Below are positions 9,994-19,691 of a stretch of 64,000 nucleotides of DNA, in pieces. The stretch is taken from assembly GCF_010726645.1 (NCBI RefSeq), contig NZ_AP022563.1:1426001-1490000 (forward strand), in the 5' to 3' direction. Within the stretch, counting starts at the first letter, position 1, and each line of letters starts with the position of its first letter. Under the pieces are notes generated by a model, which saw only the letters and a list, made by a program, of their open reading frames with translations, was not told where the DNA came from and did no database searches. Both the position numbers and the translations under genes were made by a program. This stretch comes from Mycolicibacterium duvalii. Lineage in GTDB: Bacteria > Actinomycetota > Actinomycetes > Mycobacteriales > Mycobacteriaceae.

Positions 9994-12378
9994 CTAGCGG
10001 AACACGCCGGGCAGGCTCAGCGCCGACAGGGTGTCGTCGTTGAGCGGGTTGTCGTGCACCATGTACGTCCACGTCGACGTCGGGCGTGCCAGCTTGGAGA
10101 GGTCCACGCCGGGTTCGTCCTCGATCGACGGCGCGGTCTCGAAGGTCTGCTGGGCGGCTTCGATGGCGTCGGCGGCCAGCGATGCGAACGCATCGACGGC
10201 CATCCGGTGGAACTCGTCGAGCGGGTTCTGTCTGCCGAGCGCACGCAGGTGGATGCTCTCCCGGATGTCGGAGAGGTAGGCCAGGTGCTCGGCCCATCCG
10301 CGGTCCAGATGGAACAGCATGATCATCCGGCAGATCTTCTCGAGCTTCTCCTCGCCGTCCGGCGCGAGTTGTTCGACCAACTCGGCGTAGCGGTCCGGCG
10401 ACAACTCTGCCAGTTCGTCGCGTGCGGTCGTCGTGCGCAACAGCGTCTCGCGGCGCTCGACGAGGATGGCGCGCTGCTGGGCGATCAGCTGGTTGTAGCG
10501 CCACGTGTTGGCGTGCACGTCGAGCAGCCGGCCCTCGGCCACCCGCTGTGCGTGCTCGAGCAGGCTGGCCGCCTTGGGGTGGGTGACCCGGCCGGTGTCG
10601 TCGCAGTCCAGCGGCAGCTTGCCGGACTCCAGGTGAGCGACCACGACATCGTCTTCCCAGCTCGAGAAGAACACCGACGAACCGGGATCGCCCTGGCGGC
10701 CGGCACGGCCGCGCAACTGGTTGTCGAGCCGCTCGGTGTGGTGGCGTCCGGTGCCGATGACGTGCAGCCCGCCCAGCTCGGCGACCTGTTCCTTCTCGGC
10801 GTCGTGCTCGTCGGCGTGCGAGCCGCCGAGCCGGATGTCGGTGCCGCGGCCCGCCATCTGGGTGGACACAGTGACCGCGCCGAGCTTGCCGGCCTCGGCG
10901 ATCACCGCGGCCTCTTCGGCGTCGTTCTTCGCGTTGAGCACCACGGCCGGCACCCCGGCCTTGACCAGCCGGCGGTGCAGCTCCTCGGACTCGGCGACGT
11001 CGCGGGTCCCGACGAGCACCGGCTGCCCGGTCTCGTGCACCTCTTTGATGTGTTCGATGACGGCGTCGTTGCGCGCCGCGGCGGTGACGTAGACCCGGTC
11101 GACCTCGTCTTCGCGGATGTTGGGCTTGTTCGGCGGGATCGGCGACACCCCGAGCTTGTAGAACTGGCGCAGCTGCTCGCCGGCGGCCAGCGCGGTGCCG
11201 GTCATGCCGCACACCGTCGGATAGCGGTTGATCAGCGCCTGCACGGTGATGGTGTCGAGCACCTCGCCGGTCTCGGTGGTCTCGATGCCCTCCTTGGCCT
11301 CGACTGCGGCCTGCAGCCCGTCGGGCCAGCGCTGCAGCGTCGCGATCCGCCCGCGCGACGCGTTGATCAGGTGCACCGCGTCGTCGCGCACGATGTAATG
11401 CACGTCGCGCTGGAGCAGCACGTGCGCGTGCAGCGCGACGTTGATCTCGGTCAGCGTGGTGGAGACGTGTTCCTCGGAATACAGGTCGATACCGCCGAGC
11501 TTGGCTTCGACCTTCTGCGCGCCGGCCTCGGTGAGGTGCACGTTGCGGCTGTCGCTGTCGGTCGCGAAGTCCTTGCCCTCGGTCAGCTCGCCGACCATCC
11601 GGATGATCTCCACCCGCGGGGTCTCCCGGTGGCTGGTCCCGGCCAGCACGAGCGGCACCAGCGCCTCGTCGACCAGAACCGAGTCGGCCTCGTCGATCAG
11701 CGCGACGTCGGGGTTCGGGGAGACGAGGTCGGCGACGTCGACGACGAGCTGATCGCGCAGCACGTCGAAGCCGACCTCGTTGACCGAGGCGTAGGTGACG
11801 TCGCACTGGTAGGCCGCGCGGCGCTCGGCTGCGGTGGAGTCGGCGGTGATCCAGCCGACGGTCAGTCCCATCGCTTCGATCAGCGGTCCGACCCACTCGG
11901 CGTCGCGGCGCGCCAGGTAGTCGTTGATGGTGATGACGTGGACGCTGCGGCCGCCGAGCGCGTAGCCGGCGGCGGCGATCGCCCCGGACAGCGTCTTACC
12001 CTCGCCGGTGGCCATCTCGATGACGTCGCCGGCCAGCATCCGCAGCGCGCCCAGCAACTGCACGTCGAACGGCCGCAGCCCGGTCGCGCGTTCGGAGGCC
12101 TCGCGCGCGATCGCCAGGAACTGCGGAATGTCGGACGCGTCGGCTAGGTCCTTGAGCTCCAGCAGGCGGGCGGCCTTGCGGAGTTGCTCGTCGTCGAGTT
12201 CGGCGGCTTTGGCGTCGAACTCCGCGGACCTGCGCACCAGGTCCATGGAGCGGCCCTGGTCCTTGTCGACCCGCGCGCCGAGCAGCTTCCAGAACGGGTT
12301 GGCCGAGCGTCCGGTCTTGAGCTTGGCCCCCGGCGCGGATCCAGCTTTCTTTGACGTCTTCGAGGAGGTGCGTGCCAC
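9994..12378 (-). CDS. secA2: Accessory preprotein translocase ATPase SecA2
   Basis: SecA2 (794 residues) is the second SecA of mycobacteria, exporting a restricted set of proteins. Walker A GEGKT is at residues 125-129 ([10 protein letters not shown]), Walker B in [14 protein letters not shown], and the helicase motif [14 protein letters not shown] is present. Compared with SecA1 it is shorter and ends [10 protein letters not shown] without the C-terminal zinc-binding tail, as expected for SecA2. The chosen start is the GTG at 12378. No Shine-Dalgarno site is visible, but a TACCGT hexamer lies six bases upstream, which would fit a leaderless transcript. The basic N-terminal extension ([11 protein letters not shown]) is longer than I would expect. 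Confidence 0.95.
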   Translation of the reverse strand: MARTSSKTSKKAGSAPGAKLKTGRSANPFWKLLGARVDKDQGRSMDLVRRSAEFDAKAAELDDEQLRKAARLLELKDLADASDIPQFLAIAREASERATGLRPFDVQLLGALRMLAGDVIEMATGEGKTLSGAIAAAGYALGGRSVHVITINDYLARRDAEWVGPLIEAMGLTVGWITADSTAAERRAAYQCDVTYASVNEVGFDVLRDQLVVDVADLVSPNPDVALIDEADSVLVDEALVPLVLAGTSHRETPRVEIIRMVGELTEGKDFATDSDSRNVHLTEAGAQKVEAKLGGIDLYSEEHVSTTLTEINVALHAHVLLQRDVHYIVRDDAVHLINASRGRIATLQRWPDGLQAAVEAKEGIETTETGEVLDTITVQALINRYPTVCGMTGTALAAGEQLRQFYKLGVSPIPPNKPNIREDEVDRVYVTAAARNDAVIEHIKEVHETGQPVLVGTRDVAESEELHRRLVKAGVPAVVLNAKNDAEEAAVIAEAGKLGAVTVSTQMAGRGTDIRLGGSHADEHDAEKEQVAELGGLHVIGTGRHHTERLDNQLRGRAGRQGDPGSSVFFSSWEDDVVVAHLESGKLPLDCDDTGRVTHPKAASLLEHAQRVAEGRLLDVHANTWRYNQLIAQQRAILVERRETLLRTTTARDELAELSPDRYAELVEQLAPDGEEKLEKICRMIMLFHLDRGWAEHLAYLSDIRESIHLRALGRQNPLDEFHRMAVDAFASLAADAIEAAQQTFETAPSIEDEPGVDLSKLARPTSTWTYMVHDNPLNDDTLSALSLPGVFR

Positions 12379-12509
12379 ACGATCACGGTACGCGGCCCGG
12401 CGGCTGCCCGGCCGGGCACACAACGGTCCGCGGGTCGCCCGCACAGGGTCTCGTCACTGCGGTAGCTTCGCCGCAGGCTGGTTCCGCTCCCAGGGGAGGT
12501 CGCACACGC

Positions 12510-14414
12510 GTGGACACCCAGACGTTCCAGCCGTCCCTGGACTGGAGCCGGGAGGTATTCGCTTCCGCGGTGTGGGTGGCCACCGCGTGGATTCTCACCG
12601 CGATCTGCCTGCTGCTGGTGCTGGCGCTGATCGCTCGTTTCACCGAGTGGGGGCGGCAATTCTGGCGTGTGAGCGGTGAGTATTTCACCGGTCGGCGCAG
12701 CCTGGTCGTCTGGCTGATGGTCGGGCTGCTGTTGCTGTCGGTGATCGTCTCGGTGCGCATCAACGTGCTGTTGACCTACTACGTCAACGACCTGTTCACC
12801 TCACTGCAGGTGGCGTTCGCCGGCGGTCCGGGCGGTGCCGGGCGCGACAGCGGCATCGCCGGCTTCTGGGCGACCATGCTGGTGTTCGCGGTGCTCGCCG
12901 GACTTTTCCTGGTGCGGTTGCTGCTCGACCTCTATCTCACCCAGCGGTTCATCATGCGGTGGCGGATCTGGCTGAGCCGCCGCTTCATCGACGGTTGGCT
13001 CGGAGACCTGGCCTACTACCGCGCCCAGTTCGCCGGGCGGCCGATCGACAACCCGGATCAGCGGATCCAGCAGGACGTCGACATCTTCACCACCGGTGTC
13101 GGGGGCTACCAGAACAACCCGAACTACACCTCGAGCGACACCTTGCTGTTCGGCGCGGTGCACGCCGTGCTCTCGGTGCTGTCCTTCGGGCCGATTCTGT
13201 GGCGGCTCTCCGAACCGCTGACCCTCGGCGGCGTCACGGTGCCCCACGCGTTGTTCTGGGTGGTGCTGATCTATGTGTTCGTCGCGACGGTGGTGGCGTT
13301 CGTGATCGGCCGACCGCTGATCCGGCTGAGCTACCTCAACGAGCGGCGCAACGCGGCGTTCCGTTTCGGCTTGGTGCGGGTCCGCGAGACCGGTGCGGCC
13401 ATCGGGCTCTACCGTGGCGAACCCGCCGAACGGTCGTTGCTGCGCGGACGGCTCGACGCGGTGATGACCAACTACCGCCACTGGCTCAACCGGATGATGT
13501 TGTTCTTCGGCTGGAACGTGACGGTGAGCCAGGCCATCAACCCGCTGCCGTGGCTGGTGCAGGCGCAAGGCCTGTTCGCGCAGCGCATCTCGTTCGGCGA
13601 CGTGTGGCAGTCGTCGAACGCGTTCGGCGCCATCCACGAGTCGCTGTCGTTCTTCCGCAACGCCTACGACCAGTTCGCCAGCTACCGGGCAGCCATCATC
13701 CGGCTCGACGGCCTGGCCGAACAGAACGACCGGGCAGGTGATTTCAGCAGCGTGCACATCGCCACGTCGGGCGATGGCGCACTCGAGGTCGCCGGTGTCG
13801 CGGTGCGCCGCCCCGACGGCACCCCGCTGGTGCACGACCTCGACCTCACGGTCGGGCCCGGCGAGGCGCTGGTGATCACCGGGGAATCCGGCATAGGCAA
13901 GTCGGTGCTGCTGCAGAGCATCGCCGGCCTGTGGCCCTTCGCGTCGGGCCGGGTCCGGCTGCCGCGGGGCCGCGACGAGGTGATGTTCGTTCCGCAGTTG
14001 CCGTATCTGCCTGTCGGTGATCTGCGCACGGTGGTGACGTATCCGCAGCCGCCGGGAGCGGTGGACGACAAGCGCGTTCAGAAGGCCCTGCTCGACGTCG
14101 CCCTGGCGCATCTGGCGATCCGGCTCAACGAGGACAAGGACTGGGCCAACGCGCTGTCGGTGGGTGAGCAGCAGCGCATCGCGTTCGCCCGCATCCTGCT
14201 GAGCAGGCCGGCGGCGATCTTCCTCGACGAATCGACATCGGCGCTCGACGAGGGCCTCGAGCTGATGCTGTACCAGCTGCTGCGCGCCGAACTGCCCGAC
14301 GCGATCATCGTCAGTGTCAGCCACCGCAGCAGCGTGCATCCGTTCCACGGAAGTCGCCTCGACCTCGTCGGCGACGGCGCCTGGCGGCTGGAACGACTCG
14401 CGCCGTCGGGATAA
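12510..14414 (+). CDS. BacA/SbmA-like ABC transporter, Rv1819c family, copy 1
   Basis: The 634-residue half transporter fuses a membrane domain (hydrophobic helices around residues 22-43, 65-85, 110-135 and 240-290) to an ATPase. The motif [16 protein letters not shown] is the hallmark of the BacA/SbmA group. The ATPase has Walker A GESGIGKS near residue 460, the signature LSVGEQQR (most relatives read LSPGEQQ) and the D-loop [13 protein letters not shown]. tuberculosis Rv1819c imports vitamin B12 and hydrophilic peptides such as bleomycin. The GTG at 12510 follows GGGGAGG. It diverges from secA2 and is followed 46 bases later by a paralogue in the same direction. Confidence 0.9.
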   Translation: MDTQTFQPSLDWSREVFASAVWVATAWILTAICLLLVLALIARFTEWGRQFWRVSGEYFTGRRSLVVWLMVGLLLLSVIVSVRINVLLTYYVNDLFTSLQVAFAGGPGGAGRDSGIAGFWATMLVFAVLAGLFLVRLLLDLYLTQRFIMRWRIWLSRRFIDGWLGDLAYYRAQFAGRPIDNPDQRIQQDVDIFTTGVGGYQNNPNYTSSDTLLFGAVHAVLSVLSFGPILWRLSEPLTLGGVTVPHALFWVVLIYVFVATVVAFVIGRPLIRLSYLNERRNAAFRFGLVRVRETGAAIGLYRGEPAERSLLRGRLDAVMTNYRHWLNRMMLFFGWNVTVSQAINPLPWLVQAQGLFAQRISFGDVWQSSNAFGAIHESLSFFRNAYDQFASYRAAIIRLDGLAEQNDRAGDFSSVHIATSGDGALEVAGVAVRRPDGTPLVHDLDLTVGPGEALVITGESGIGKSVLLQSIAGLWPFASGRVRLPRGRDEVMFVPQLPYLPVGDLRTVVTYPQPPGAVDDKRVQKALLDVALAHLAIRLNEDKDWANALSVGEQQRIAFARILLSRPAAIFLDESTSALDEGLELMLYQLLRAELPDAIIVSVSHRSSVHPFHGSRLDLVGDGAWRLERLAPSG

Positions 14415-14460
14415 CGCCTCCACCACGCTGCCGCGGTGACGGCGCGGTACTTTGCACCGC

Positions 14461-16371
14461 ATGGAAACGTTCACCCCGACACTGGATTGGGGCAACGAGC
14501 TGTGGACCTCGCTGTGGTGGATCGCCCAGGGCTGGGCCTACGCCGCGGTGGCCACCATGGTCGTGCTGGTGCTCATCGTGCGGTTCACCGTCTGGGGCGG
14601 GCAGTTCTGGCGTGTCACGCGCGGCTACTTCACCGGGCCCGAGAGCGTCATCGTCTGGCTGTGGCTGGCCGGGATCCTGCTGTTGGTGATCGCCAGCGTG
14701 CGCTTGTCGGTGCTGTTCAGCTTCCAGGGCAACGACATGATGACCAGCTTCCAGGTGATCGCCGCCGGCGTCGGTGCCGGCGACGACACGGTCCGCGCGT
14801 CGGGCCGCGACGGATTCTGGTTGTCCATGGGCGTTTTCGCGGTGCTGGCGGTCATCAACGTCGCCACCATCATGCTCGACCTGCTGGTGACCCAGCGGTT
14901 CATGCTGCGGTGGCGGGCCTGGCTGACCGACCGGCTGACCGGAGACTGGCTCGACGGCAAGGCCTACTACCGGTCGCGGTTCATCGACGACACCATCGAC
15001 AACCCGGATCAGCGCATCCAGATGGACATCGACATCTTCACCGCCGGCGTCGGCCCGCTGCCCAACCGGCCGAACAACACCTCCGGCACCACGCTGCTGT
15101 TCGGCGCGATCTCGTCGATCGCGGCGATGATCTCGTTCACCGCGATCCTGTGGAACCTCTCCGGTCCGGTGACGTTGCCGTTCGTCGGCGTCGAGCTGCC
15201 CAAGGCGATGTTCTGGATCGGCATCGTCTACATCCTGTTCGCCACGGTGGTCGCGTTCTGGATCGGGCGGCCGATCATCACGCTGGCGTTCCGCAACGAG
15301 AAGTTCAACGCCGCGTTCCGGTACGCGCTGGTGCGGCTGCGCGACGCCGCCGAGGCGGTGGCGTTCTACCGCGGGGAGCTGGCCGAGCGCACCGGGCTGC
15401 GCCGGCTGTTCCGGCCGGTGGTGGACAACTACAAGCGCTACGTCAATCGGATGGCGGGCTTCCTCGGCTGGAACCTGTCGATCACCCAGGCCCAGGAACT
15501 CATCCCCTACATCGTGCAGTTCTCCCGGTTCTACAACGGCGAGATCACGCTGGGGCAGCTGTCCCAGACCGCGAGCGCCTTCCGCGAGATCCTGTCGGGG
15601 CTCTCGTTCTTCCGGAACGCCTATGACGATTTCGCCGGTTACCGGGCGGCCATCATCCGTCTCTACGGTCTGGTGGTCGCCAATGAGGAAGGCCGGGCGC
15701 TGCCCACGCTGAACGCCGAAGACTCCCGCGACGGGCGGGTCGAACTCGACGACGTCGAGGTTCGCACCCCCGACGGCCGACAGCTGGTGCGACCGCTGGA
15801 CGTGACGCTCGAACCCGGCGACGCGCTGTTGGTGACCGGCCCGTCGGGCAGCGGCAAGACGACGCTGCTGCGCAGTCTCGGCCAGCTGTGGCCCTACGCG
15901 TCGGGCACGATTCGCGCTCCGGGGGAAGACAATTCCACCCTGTTCCTGTCGCAGCTGCCCTACGTACCGCTCGGTGATCTGCGCACCGTGGTGTCCTATC
16001 CCCGCAACCCGGGTGATCTACCCGACGAGGTGCTGCGCGACGCGCTGAACAAGGTGGCACTGCCGCACCTGGGCGATCGGCTCGACGAGGTGCAGGACTG
16101 GGCCAAGGTGCTCTCCCCCGGCGAGCAGCAACGCGTCGCGTTCGCGCGGATTCTGCTGACCAAGCCGAAGGCGGTGTTCCTCGACGAGTCGACCTCGGCG
16201 CTCGACGAGGGGCTGGAGCTGGTGCTCTACCGGCTGGTGCGCACCGAGTTGCCCGACACCATCCTGGTCAGCGTCAGCCACCGCAGCACCGTCGAACAGC
16301 ACCACACCCGCGAGCTCAAGCTCGTCGGCGACGGCGACTGGCAGCTGGGCGTCACCGCCGGGGCACGCTAA
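14461..16371 (+). CDS. BacA/SbmA-like ABC transporter, Rv1819c family, copy 2
   Basis: This 636-residue tandem paralogue has the same layout: membrane helices in the first 300 residues, [16 protein letters not shown], then an ATPase with Walker [10 protein letters not shown] (near residue 460), [13 protein letters not shown] (near 550) and [12 protein letters not shown]. It is closer to M. tuberculosis Rv1819c than copy 1, judging from [24 protein letters not shown] and NALSPGEQQ-type motifs. Its TAA stop interlocks with the stop of the convergent flavoprotein gene. The two copies could work as separate homodimers or as a heterodimer; sequence does not decide. Confidence 0.92.
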   Translation: METFTPTLDWGNELWTSLWWIAQGWAYAAVATMVVLVLIVRFTVWGGQFWRVTRGYFTGPESVIVWLWLAGILLLVIASVRLSVLFSFQGNDMMTSFQVIAAGVGAGDDTVRASGRDGFWLSMGVFAVLAVINVATIMLDLLVTQRFMLRWRAWLTDRLTGDWLDGKAYYRSRFIDDTIDNPDQRIQMDIDIFTAGVGPLPNRPNNTSGTTLLFGAISSIAAMISFTAILWNLSGPVTLPFVGVELPKAMFWIGIVYILFATVVAFWIGRPIITLAFRNEKFNAAFRYALVRLRDAAEAVAFYRGELAERTGLRRLFRPVVDNYKRYVNRMAGFLGWNLSITQAQELIPYIVQFSRFYNGEITLGQLSQTASAFREILSGLSFFRNAYDDFAGYRAAIIRLYGLVVANEEGRALPTLNAEDSRDGRVELDDVEVRTPDGRQLVRPLDVTLEPGDALLVTGPSGSGKTTLLRSLGQLWPYASGTIRAPGEDNSTLFLSQLPYVPLGDLRTVVSYPRNPGDLPDEVLRDALNKVALPHLGDRLDEVQDWAKVLSPGEQQRVAFARILLTKPKAVFLDESTSALDEGLELVLYRLVRTELPDTILVSVSHRSTVEQHHTRELKLVGDGDWQLGVTAGAR

Positions 16372-17924
16372 GCGCCGGCGGTGTGCTCTCCCGCCCGCCT
16401 CGCAGCGTGTTCTCCCGCCCGCCTCGCTGCGTGTTCTCCCGCCCGCCGCGCTGCGTGTTCTCCCGCCCGCCGCCCGAAGAACGAGCCTTCCCCGAGCTGC
16501 GTCCCACTCGCGTAACCCTTGCCGTCCTGGGCGATGTTGGACGCGCATGCGCCGGCGGCGTACAGGCCGGGGATCGCCGAGCCGTCCTGGTGCAACACCT
16601 CGCCGTCCACCGAAACCTTCAGACCGCCCATGGTGAATCCGGAGTACATCGCGCGGCCGAGGGACAAATCGAATGCAGCCCAGGGGCCGTTGTCTTGTGC
16701 GGCAAGGTATTCGCGCTGTTTGTGGAAGTCCGGGTCGACGCCGGCCGCGGCGTTGGCGTTGTACCGCTCGAGGGTGGCCGCGAGGTTGCCGGCCGGGATG
16801 CCCAGCGCCGATTCCATCTCGGCGACCGTCTCCCACCCGTCGATGAACTTGATCAGCGGCATCTCGGGCATCTGCATGTGCGCCTCGTCGACGATCAGAT
16901 ACGCGATCTGGTCGGGCTGTTCAAGCACGAATGCCGACGTGCGTGAGTGATACGAGTCCTCGGCCACGAAGCGCTGACCCTCGGCGTTGACGATGACGCC
17001 GGTGAGCAGGATCTCCGGCGGATAGGCCGCCGCGGTGATGAACTGCTCCTGCATGTGCAGCGCCACGCCCCCGGCCGAGACACCGAGCCGGATGCCCAGA
17101 CCGTCGTCGTTCGGGTTGCCCAGGATGTAGGGCGCCACGGTGCCGTGATGTTTGGTCTTGCGTTCCTGTCCGAGCGCGGGGGTGTACTCGGCCACCATCT
17201 CGTCGTTCATCGCGAAGCCGCCCGCGGCGATGACCACCGCGCCGGCCTTGAGGTAGCCGGTCTCGGCGAAGTGCTTCCAGGCCACCCCGCATACCGCGCC
17301 GTCGTCATCGACGACCAGCGCGGTGGCACCCGTTTCGTAACGGATTTGCACACCGAGTTCGTCGGCACGCTTGAGCAGCAGATCGATGACCATGGCCGCG
17401 CCGCCGAGTTCCCCGGGCACCGGCACGGAGTGGCCGCGCGGCGCCGGCGCGGCCTGCTCGCAGAACGGCCACACCTTCTCGTTGCCGGTGTAGGACAGGC
17501 CCTCGGTGCCCGGCGGGACGACCACCTTGCCGGGGTAGAACGTCCGCTCGAACTCGAAACCGAGCGCCTCGAGCCAGTTGAAGTGTTCGACGCTGCCCTC
17601 GCAGTAGGCCCGGATCTTGTCGTGCTCGGGGTCGCGTGACTGCGACACCAGGTACTTGTACATCTCCTCGGCCGAGTCGTCGTGGCCGGTGGCCTGCTGC
17701 ACCGCGGTGCCGCCGCCCAGATAGAAGTGCCCGCCGGCCATCGACGTGGTGCCGCCGGCTGCGGCGGCCTTCTCCAACACCAGGACCTTCGCCCCGGCGG
17801 CGGCCGCACTGACCGCCGCGCATCCGCCGGCGATGCCGAATCCCAGCACCACGACATCGGCCTCGTCGGACCACTCGTCTACCTCGCCCGCATGGACGAT
17901 GGCGGGGACGTTTTTCATGCTCAC
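16368..17924 (-). CDS. FAD-dependent oxidoreductase, fumarate reductase/3-ketosteroid dehydrogenase type
   Basis: The 518-residue protein opens with a Rossmann FAD motif ([16 protein letters not shown]) and contains [16 protein letters not shown], typical of the FAD_binding_2 group that includes 3-oxosteroid dehydrogenases and fumarate reductases, plus a C-terminal FAD segment ([19 protein letters not shown]). The GTG at 17924 overlaps the stop of the VOC gene (GTGA), with AGGAG six bases before it; an ATG two codons on is the alternative. The last residues are four near-identical copies of an eight-residue unit RRAGEHAA (DNA 16383-16478), an expansion of the normal C-terminal helix. A KstR-like operator precedes the operon, suggesting steroid catabolism, but the substrate is not known. 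Confidence 0.88.
   Translation of the reverse strand: MSMKNVPAIVHAGEVDEWSDEADVVVLGFGIAGGCAAVSAAAAGAKVLVLEKAAAAGGTTSMAGGHFYLGGGTAVQQATGHDDSAEEMYKYLVSQSRDPEHDKIRAYCEGSVEHFNWLEALGFEFERTFYPGKVVVPPGTEGLSYTGNEKVWPFCEQAAPAPRGHSVPVPGELGGAAMVIDLLLKRADELGVQIRYETGATALVVDDDGAVCGVAWKHFAETGYLKAGAVVIAAGGFAMNDEMVAEYTPALGQERKTKHHGTVAPYILGNPNDDGLGIRLGVSAGGVALHMQEQFITAAAYPPEILLTGVIVNAEGQRFVAEDSYHSRTSAFVLEQPDQIAYLIVDEAHMQMPEMPLIKFIDGWETVAEMESALGIPAGNLAATLERYNANAAAGVDPDFHKQREYLAAQDNGPWAAFDLSLGRAMYSGFTMGGLKVSVDGEVLHQDGSAIPGLYAAGACASNIAQDGKGYASGTQLGEGSFFGRRAGEHAARRAGEHAARRAGEHAARRAGEHTAGA
16383..16478. repeat. Four-copy 24-bp tandem repeat inside the 3' end of the flavoprotein gene
   Basis: Four head-to-tail 24-base units begin at 16383, 16407, 16431 and 16455. 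Units 2 and 3 differ at one base; unit 1 has two changes relative to unit 2, and unit 4 diverges in its last third, where it joins the unique sequence. Because 24 is a multiple of three, copy-number change keeps the reading frame: each unit adds eight residues (RRAGEHAA) to the C terminus of the FAD enzyme. It looks like slippage-driven expansion of one original segment. Confidence 0.9.
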
Positions 17925-18415
17925 TGCTGCTCCTGTTTCACATGGTCGAAGAATGCGCGGATCTGGGGCGGGATGTAGGCGAGTTCGAGATAGGGCACCC
18001 CGGCACCGGGCGCCGCGACGTACGCGAACCGCATGCCGCCGGCCATGGTGCCGTCGGCCACCACCGAGGCGCCCGCCGCGCAGGCGGCGGTGACCGCCGC
18101 CGACAAATCTTCGGCGTCGGCGGCCTCGACGCAGACGTGGTGCAGACCGGGGCCGCTGCGATCGAGAAACTCGGTGTAGATGCTGTCCCCCGATACCGGC
18201 GCGATGACTTCGAGCTGGGTGTCGCCGGCGTAACTCAACGAGATGTCGGCGACGAAGTCCGCGGGTGCGCCCCGGTAGGTGCACGTGTCGGGGCCGAAGT
18301 GCACGGCGGGCATCCGCACCCAGCTCTTGGCGCCGAGCAGTGCCGTCAACATCGCCTCGGTGGCGTCGAGGTCGTTCGTCACCCACGCAATCTGGACAGG
18401 TGTCTGGTCTGGCAT
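17921..18415 (-). CDS. VOC (glyoxalase/dioxygenase fold) family protein
   Basis: This 164-residue protein fits the vicinal oxygen chelate fold: two beta-alpha-beta-beta-beta modules, the first starting VQIAWVTNDLDATEAMLTAL and the second GPGLHHVCVEAADAEDL. Candidate metal ligands are the His of PAVHFGPD, the His pair in GLHHVCVE and the Glu of YLELAYIPP. Members include epimerases, dioxygenases and glyoxalases. It is translationally coupled to the flavoprotein gene and is the first gene after the KstR-like operator at 18450-18463, so the two products probably act on the same lipid or steroid intermediate. Confidence 0.85.
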   Translation of the reverse strand: MPDQTPVQIAWVTNDLDATEAMLTALLGAKSWVRMPAVHFGPDTCTYRGAPADFVADISLSYAGDTQLEVIAPVSGDSIYTEFLDRSGPGLHHVCVEAADAEDLSAAVTAACAAGASVVADGTMAGGMRFAYVAAPGAGVPYLELAYIPPQIRAFFDHVKQEQQ

Positions 18416-18449
18416 CGGTTCGAGAATATCGTCAGCAGCCCACGCTGGC

Positions 18450-18463
18450 TAGAACGTGTTCTA
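18450..18463. promoter_or_regulatory. KstR-like operator palindrome
   Basis: TAGAACGTGTTCTA is a perfect 14-base palindrome apart from its centre and fits the published consensus for KstR, the TetR-type repressor of mycobacterial cholesterol catabolism (TNNAACNNGTTNNA). It lies 35 bases upstream of the VOC start codon and overlaps the stop codon of the TetR gene at 18461-18463. A GATATT hexamer about 15 bases before the start codon could be the -10 box. The match is by eye; a chance match in a 64-kb GC-rich window is possible but unlikely at a promoter position. Confidence 0.65.
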
Positions 18464-19147
18464 ATTTTGCGCCAGCATGTCGAGGAGCAGTTCCACCTGG
18501 ACGTCGAAGACCTCCGCCGGCCCGGTGAAGGTGTCGGGGCCGTAGTGGCCGAAAACCTCGAGGTTGACCGCACCGATCAGCGCTGCCCAGAGCAACAGCG
18601 ACTTGACCAGGGCCGCGTCGCCGACAGACACCCCGAACTCCGTGCGCAGCGCGGCCAGGTCCGCCGTCAACGTGGGACTCAGGTCGACCGGCGGCCCGCC
18701 CGTGACCTCCCCCGTGGCCGCGCCGGCGGATACCGCCGCGAGCAGCGCGCCGATCACCCGGGTGCCCGGGCCGACCGTGCGATCTCGCGGCGCGCGGTAA
18801 CCGGGCACCGGGCTGCCGTACAGCAGGGCCCACTCCGCCCGGTGGTCGACCGCCCATCCCCGCAGGGCGCGCGACATCGCGCGCAGCTGGGTCCGCCAGT
18901 GATCGCCGGCATCGCCGGCGGCCCGGTCGACCGTCTCGGCGAGTTCGGTGTAGGCGTCGACCAGCAAGAGGGTCAGCAGGTCGTCGCGGCTGGCGACGTA
19001 GCGGTACACCGCCGAAGACACCAACCCGAGGTCGCGGGCGATCGCGCGCAGGGACAATCCTGCCGCGCCGACATCGGCAAGCTGCCGGCGGCCCAGTTCG
19101 ACAATGCGACGTTCGGTCCGGTCCCTGGCGTCCTGACGTCGACCCAC
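18461..19147 (-). CDS. TetR-family transcriptional regulator
   Basis: The 228-residue protein has an N-terminal TetR HTH (GAAGLSLRAIARDLGLVSSA, then VYRYVASRDDLLTLL, about residues 35-75) and a C-terminal ligand-binding domain of the TetR_C type with a WALLYGSPVPGY motif. I place the start at the GTG at 19147; reading further upstream would run into the shared promoter region with the divergent reductase gene. It most likely represses itself and that neighbour through the inverted repeat at 19168-19232. The ligand is unknown. Confidence 0.87.
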   Translation of the reverse strand: MGRRQDARDRTERRIVELGRRQLADVGAAGLSLRAIARDLGLVSSAVYRYVASRDDLLTLLLVDAYTELAETVDRAAGDAGDHWRTQLRAMSRALRGWAVDHRAEWALLYGSPVPGYRAPRDRTVGPGTRVIGALLAAVSAGAATGEVTGGPPVDLSPTLTADLAALRTEFGVSVGDAALVKSLLLWAALIGAVNLEVFGHYGPDTFTGPAEVFDVQVELLLDMLAQN

Positions 19148-19167
19148 CGGCTCAGTGTCGCATGAAT

Positions 19168-19232
19168 AGAGATCGGTGCTCTTGTTTTGTGTTACCAAGC
19201 ATGGCATCGTCAATCAGTGAGCACCGCTCTCT
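19168..19232. promoter_or_regulatory. Inverted repeat in the divergent TetR/reductase promoter region
   Basis: Two 14-base arms, 19168-19181 (AGAGATCGGTGCTC) and 19219-19232 (GAGCACCGCTCTCT), are complementary at 13 of 14 positions and separated by 37 bases. They lie between the TetR gene and the divergent DUF385 gene, and the right arm ends a few bases before the latter's ribosome-binding site. They could be two half-operators for the TetR dimer or form a stem in the reductase leader. Confidence 0.5.
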
Positions 19233-19250
19233 TTTTGGAAAGGATTTGTC

Positions 19251-19691
19251 ATGTCCGTTCGTTACGACGTCCCCAGCGATGGCGCCCGTGCGTTCAACAG
19301 CGTCATCCGCTGGTTGGCCGAGCGCGGCATCAGCATTCAGGGCAGCACCGCGGTGCAGGTCCGCGGTCGGAGATCGGGGCGGCCGCACAGCGTCGTGGTC
19401 AACCTGCTGACGAGCGACGGGCGCCGGTTCCTGGTCTCCCCGCGGGGCAACACCCAGTGGGCACGCAACGTCCGGGCGGCCGGCGAGATCGAGGTGGGCG
19501 CCCGTCGGCACGTGCGCCGTTACCGTGCGGTCGAACTACCCGACCATGCCAAGCCGGATCTGCTCTCGGCCTACCTGCGCCGGTGGTACTGGCAGGTCAA
19601 GCATCACGTGGGAGGCCTGACGCCGGACTCCACCGAGGAGCAGCTGCGAACGATCGCGCCGTCGATTCCGGTGTTCGAGCTCGTCGACTAG
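19251..19691 (+). CDS. Deazaflavin-type nitroreductase family protein (DUF385)
   Basis: The 146-residue protein resembles the split-barrel F420-dependent reductases (Ddn family) abundant in mycobacteria: VQVRGRRSGRPHSVVVNLL corresponds to the family motif in which GRKSG-type residues contact the deazaflavin, followed by LVSPRGNTQWARNVRAAG. These enzymes reduce quinones, nitroimidazoles and other substrates with F420H2. The ATG at 19251 has GGAAAGGA seven bases upstream. It is divergent from a TetR gene that probably controls it, and its TAG overlaps the stop of the convergent protease gene. Confidence 0.85.
   Translation: MSVRYDVPSDGARAFNSVIRWLAERGISIQGSTAVQVRGRRSGRPHSVVVNLLTSDGRRFLVSPRGNTQWARNVRAAGEIEVGARRHVRRYRAVELPDHAKPDLLSAYLRRWYWQVKHHVGGLTPDSTEEQLRTIAPSIPVFELVD

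Noticed and set aside
12801..14495. A 564-residue minus-strand frame opposite the first ABC transporter
   Set aside because: Shadow frame; composition is Arg/Val/Gln-rich and the plus strand has full ABC transporter motifs.
16383..16478. The 24-base repeats considered as a CRISPR or insertion-sequence end
   Set aside because: Units are contiguous, in frame with the flavoprotein and lack spacers or transposase genes.
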